Positions 61,479-64,000 of a stretch of 64,000 nucleotides of DNA are shown piece by piece (position 1 is the first letter of the stretch; each line of letters starts with the position of its first letter). The translations under genes and the position numbers were made by a program. The stretch comes from Trichosporon coremiiforme (taxonomy: Eukaryota; Basidiomycota; Tremellomycetes; Trichosporonales; Trichosporonaceae): contig BCJJ01000010.1 of NCBI GenBank assembly GCA_039545355.1, positions 1,166,889 through 1,230,888 on the forward strand, given 5' to 3'. The notes beneath the pieces were generated by a model. The model was not told where the DNA came from. It did not search any database and saw only the letters and a program-made list of their open reading frames with translations.

Positions 61479-63054
61479 CTAGTCGTCATCCTCTTCCTCG
61501 AGCGCGTGCATCTGCCGTCAGCTGGTCCATTCGTACCGTTAGCCCACCTTGAACTCCAAGATGCCATTGTGCATATGCGGCGGCATGGTGTCCGGGACGG
61601 GCATCATGACCTGGACGGAGAGGAAGCCCGTCTCGTCGATACGCAGGCAGACCTTGAGACTGTGCTGGAGGGCTTTGGATAGAAGCGCAATGTGCGGGGC
61701 GTGATAGCTGGTGTGTCAGCTAGTGCAACAATCAAATTAGCAGGACGTACCTGAACACGACGGGCTGTTCGCACTCGAACGCCTCCATGACCTCGCGCTC
61801 GTAAGGGTAATCGAACTGGGGTCAGCTACGTCGAGTTCAATTGCGAGCTGGGGCGAGGGCGAGACGGAGAAGGAGGACAAGTGTATTCACCTACTGTCAG
61901 CTAACACGTTTCGCCGCCGCAGCTCACCTGCACAGTGCCAAAGTCGCCCTCGGCGTAGAGTGAAAAGCGCGCGGATCGCTTGCGTTCCCGTTCGCTTCCC
62001 TCTCCAGGCTTCAGGCGGAGGATGACGCGCGCAGCGCTGGGCGGGAGGTCCATGAGCGCGTCGCGGAACCAGGGGCTCTGCCGTCAGCTAATCCATCAAA
62101 ATACGCCAGCACCTTCATAATCATGTACACGAGTCTGATGTCAGCTGACTCCGCTCGGCCCAGCTTACTGGCTCTCCTCATCAAAGGGGTGGTTCATGAT
62201 CTCCTCCGGCCCGAGCGTGCTGAATCTACACTGCGTCACTGGTCCTTTGCTGTCGTCCCTCCTGATCTGTCAGCTCAACATAAGCTTGTGGCGAGCTCAC
62301 AGCATAACATCAAGTGTGCTCCCACGACCAGCCCACGTCAGGCGCATGAACGTATTCTTACCCCTGTCGAAGCGGGGCGGCTGCTCATCGTCTTCCCCCG
62401 GGAGAGCGTCGCCAGCCCACCGCCGTTTACCCCCGCCGCCGGAGGTGCCGCCCGCGTTCCCGAAAATGTTTAGACACTGCAGCAGCGCGTCTAAGCTGAG
62501 CTCGAACACGTCGACGTCGTCTTCATCTGCCGGCGTGTACTCGAACACGCTGAAGAGGTTTGACGGGATCCACGCCGTCGCGCAGAGGGATTTCACTTCC
62601 TCGACCGTGACTTCGAAGCCGGCGTCGGACACGGTCATAATGGCGTTCTGGTGTCAGCTGTAAAGTACACTCCATCCAACTTTAGGAATGGCGCACTGAT
62701 GTGAGATGCCCATTATGGAGACTGAGAGGAGTGGGTGGTAATAAAGCAGGGGGAAGTGGAGAAGTGTGATAATGCAAGAGATCATGTCGGCGTGAAAGTC
62801 AGTGTGCCGTACCGTGAGAAGGAGCACGCGAGGTGTGGCGAAGCAAGGAGTGCGGGAGCGGGGGCGCAAGAGTGCAAAGGGGCGAGTGTGACTCACATGC
62901 TTCAGCCCGATTCCTCTCAGTAGGCGCGCAAAAGGACGCACGTCGGGTATCTCAGCTACCAGAATCTATCTCGTCAGCTAGAAGGAAAAGGAAGCTAGCT
63001 CACGGGAGCACGCTGGCTCGCTGCCTGGCTCTGGCTGGGACCTGCCTGGCTCAT
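61479..63054 (-). CDS. RAD1: Rad1, subunit of the 9-1-1 DNA-damage checkpoint clamp
   Basis: PCNA-like subunit that with Rad9 and Hus1 forms the clamp loaded at damaged DNA to activate ATR/Mec1 signalling. Nine minus-strand exons: 63054-63004, 62965-62897, 62647-62301, 62261-62169, 62134-62113, 62077-61928, 61815-61751, 61707-61548 and 61511-61479, giving 329 residues. Recognisable segments: ILVAEIPDVRPFARLLRGIG, IMTVSDAGFEVTVEEVKSLC, FELSLDALLQCLNIFG, TFMRLTWAGRGSTLDVMLRD, ARFSLYAEGDFGTVQFDYP, then LQHSLKVCLRIDETGFLSVQ and an acidic end ALEEEDDD. Residues about 88-112 are a Gly/Lys/Asp-rich insertion. One exon is a 22-nt microexon; six introns are 34-43 nt, two are 112 and 249 nt. The start gives a Gln/Ser-rich tail (MSQAGPSQSQAASQRAP). 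Eight bases past the stop the intron-like array begins. Confidence 0.93.
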
Positions 63055-63535
63055 TGTCGCGTCCTTGGTCTAAAGGAGCTGGGCGATTTCGCTGCCGAGC
63101 TGTGAACACCGAGAACTGTAAGGGATGAAAGAGTGAGGTGTTGGTCTGTTTGAGTGTGCACCGAATTGTGAAAGTAGGCGAGGAAGAAGCAACAAGGTCG
63201 ACATTTGTTGACACCCCGCGTCCAGTCATCCGGTCGACCTCCACTTTGCATCCACCAGACCTCAGCAGACCTCCACCGGCCCGCACCACCCAGGAACCAA
63301 CCACCATGAGCCTGACGAATACGGAGCCGTGCCTGGCGGTGCCGAATGATATCAGCGCAATGAACGCATGAGAGCACGCCCGCCTCCACTCCGTCATCTC
63401 CGGTGGCTCCCTGCTCCCTGCTCCGCTCCTACCAAGTCTGGGTGGTGCGCCTCTCCGTCATATAAGATTCTCACAGTCTTTTCTCTCTTGACACTGGACA
63501 CTTTCTCTGAACACACTTAACTCGATACAAGCACA
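63055..63535. promoter_or_regulatory. divergent promoter of RAD1 and the right-edge gene
   Basis: 481 bases between two divergent starts. The 3' part is CT-rich with CATATAAG near 63460, a TATA-like word about 75 bp before the ATG at 63536. No ACGCGT box is present, unlike the UNG1 promoter. Confidence 0.45.
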
Positions 63536-64000
63536 ATGGCCGCCGGTCGATCTAACCTTCCTCTCATGTTTGCTGCTGGAATTGGTGAGTTTTCTCACAC
63601 CTCTCCGCACTTCCAGCTGTCTTGATCCTTTTGGTTCAGTTGGAGTCCTACTCCCCCATACCATCTTCTCCCGGTGGCCCCCCTTCCCTCCCTTCCCCAC
63701 TTCCTCTACCCCTGGCCCTCCTCTCTCCCCAAACTCCTCATCCCCTCCCCAACCTCCCTCCAACAGCTTTACGCCAAGGCTCAAGCTAACCTCAAGGCGT
63801 CCTCTCAGGCCTGTACATCTGGAAGCAGCCTCTTGCGCAATACACCGAGGAGCAGAAGAACAAGAACAAGCCCCTCGTACCCCCCGGCGACATCTCGCCA
63901 AAGGTCTCGGAGGAGATCAAGGCGGCCGCCACGGCCCCTCGCTCGGATGCCAAGGTCGCTTTTGACTCGGCGAAGCAGGCGCACTCGGAGCGGGGCGAGG
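63536..64000 (+). CDS. small N-anchored membrane protein, partial at window end
   Basis: I do not recognise the family. Exon 1 (63536-63584) and exon 2 (63809 to the window end) are joined across a 224-nt CT-rich intron ending in GCTAAC, then 22 bases, then CAG. The frame begins MAAGRSNLPLMFAAGIGLYI, a short basic start followed by a hydrophobic helix of about 15-17 residues that spans the splice junction, then a Lys/Glu-rich segment (WKQPLAQYTEEQKNKNK) and a charged, Ala-rich region. The pattern suits a small mitochondrial inner-membrane or ER tail-type protein with an N-terminal anchor. The reading frame is still open at base 64000, so its length is unknown. Confidence 0.65.

Noticed and set aside
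62347..62361. GTAAGAAT donor inside RAD1 exon 3
   Set aside because: Using it would remove TFMRLTWAGRGSTLDVML, which matches Rad1 family sequence; the true donor is at 62300.

Overview
The window is nuclear DNA from a GC-rich fungus, most likely a tremellomycete basidiomycete yeast (Cryptococcus/Trichosporon relatives). The evidence is: almost every protein gene is split by short GT-AG introns (often 34-60 nt) with a CTGAC/CTAAC branch point a few bases before the acceptor; there is a secreted cysteine-rich protein with the C-terminal cysteine pattern of cryptococcal CPL1; and the conserved proteins (L7, P1, Rpb5, eIF1, Rad1, Rqc1) are eukaryotic and fungal in type. Gene models were built by hand from splice signals and reading-frame closure; all complete models close in frame.

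Layout. 0.4-10 kb, plus strand: a 59-residue unknown, RPL7, RQC1/TCF25 and a peroxisomal acyl/aryl-CoA ligase. 10.1-14.7 kb, minus strand: sulfiredoxin SRX1, a chitin-binding-like plus DM9/DUF3421 protein, and an 11-exon type I glutamine-synthetase-like ligase. The ligase is divergent from UNG1 (15.3-16.9 kb), whose promoter carries two ACGCGT boxes. After a 5.5 kb gene-free stretch come the CPL1-like protein (22.5 kb), a membrane coiled-coil protein (27.1 kb), RPB5 (minus) and a 1645-residue ABCC transporter (30.5-35.8 kb). A 10.7 kb gene-free stretch follows, ending in a single-exon bHLH transcription factor (46.5 kb). Then come a PAP2 lipid phosphatase (DPP1 type, minus), an alternative NADH dehydrogenase, ribosomal protein P1 and eIF1 (SUI1). 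At the right edge lie an initiator tRNA-Met with a 7-nt intron, the checkpoint-clamp gene RAD1 (minus), and the first two exons of a small membrane protein cut by the window end.

The genes do not form one pathway. Themes are translation and ribosome quality control (L7, P1, eIF1, initiator tRNA, Rqc1), genome maintenance (UNG1, RAD1) and redox/lipid metabolism (Srx1, NADH dehydrogenase, CoA ligase, DPP1).

The most unusual structure is the 4.5 kb between eIF1 and RAD1 (56944-61471). It holds at least 26 minus-strand elements of 35-43 nt, each with a donor, a branch point and an acceptor, separated by exon-like pieces as short as 1-70 nt, with no recognisable protein. It begins 8 nt past the RAD1 stop codon and looks like a heavily spliced non-coding transcript, a very long intron-riddled RAD1 3' UTR, or a graveyard of introns.
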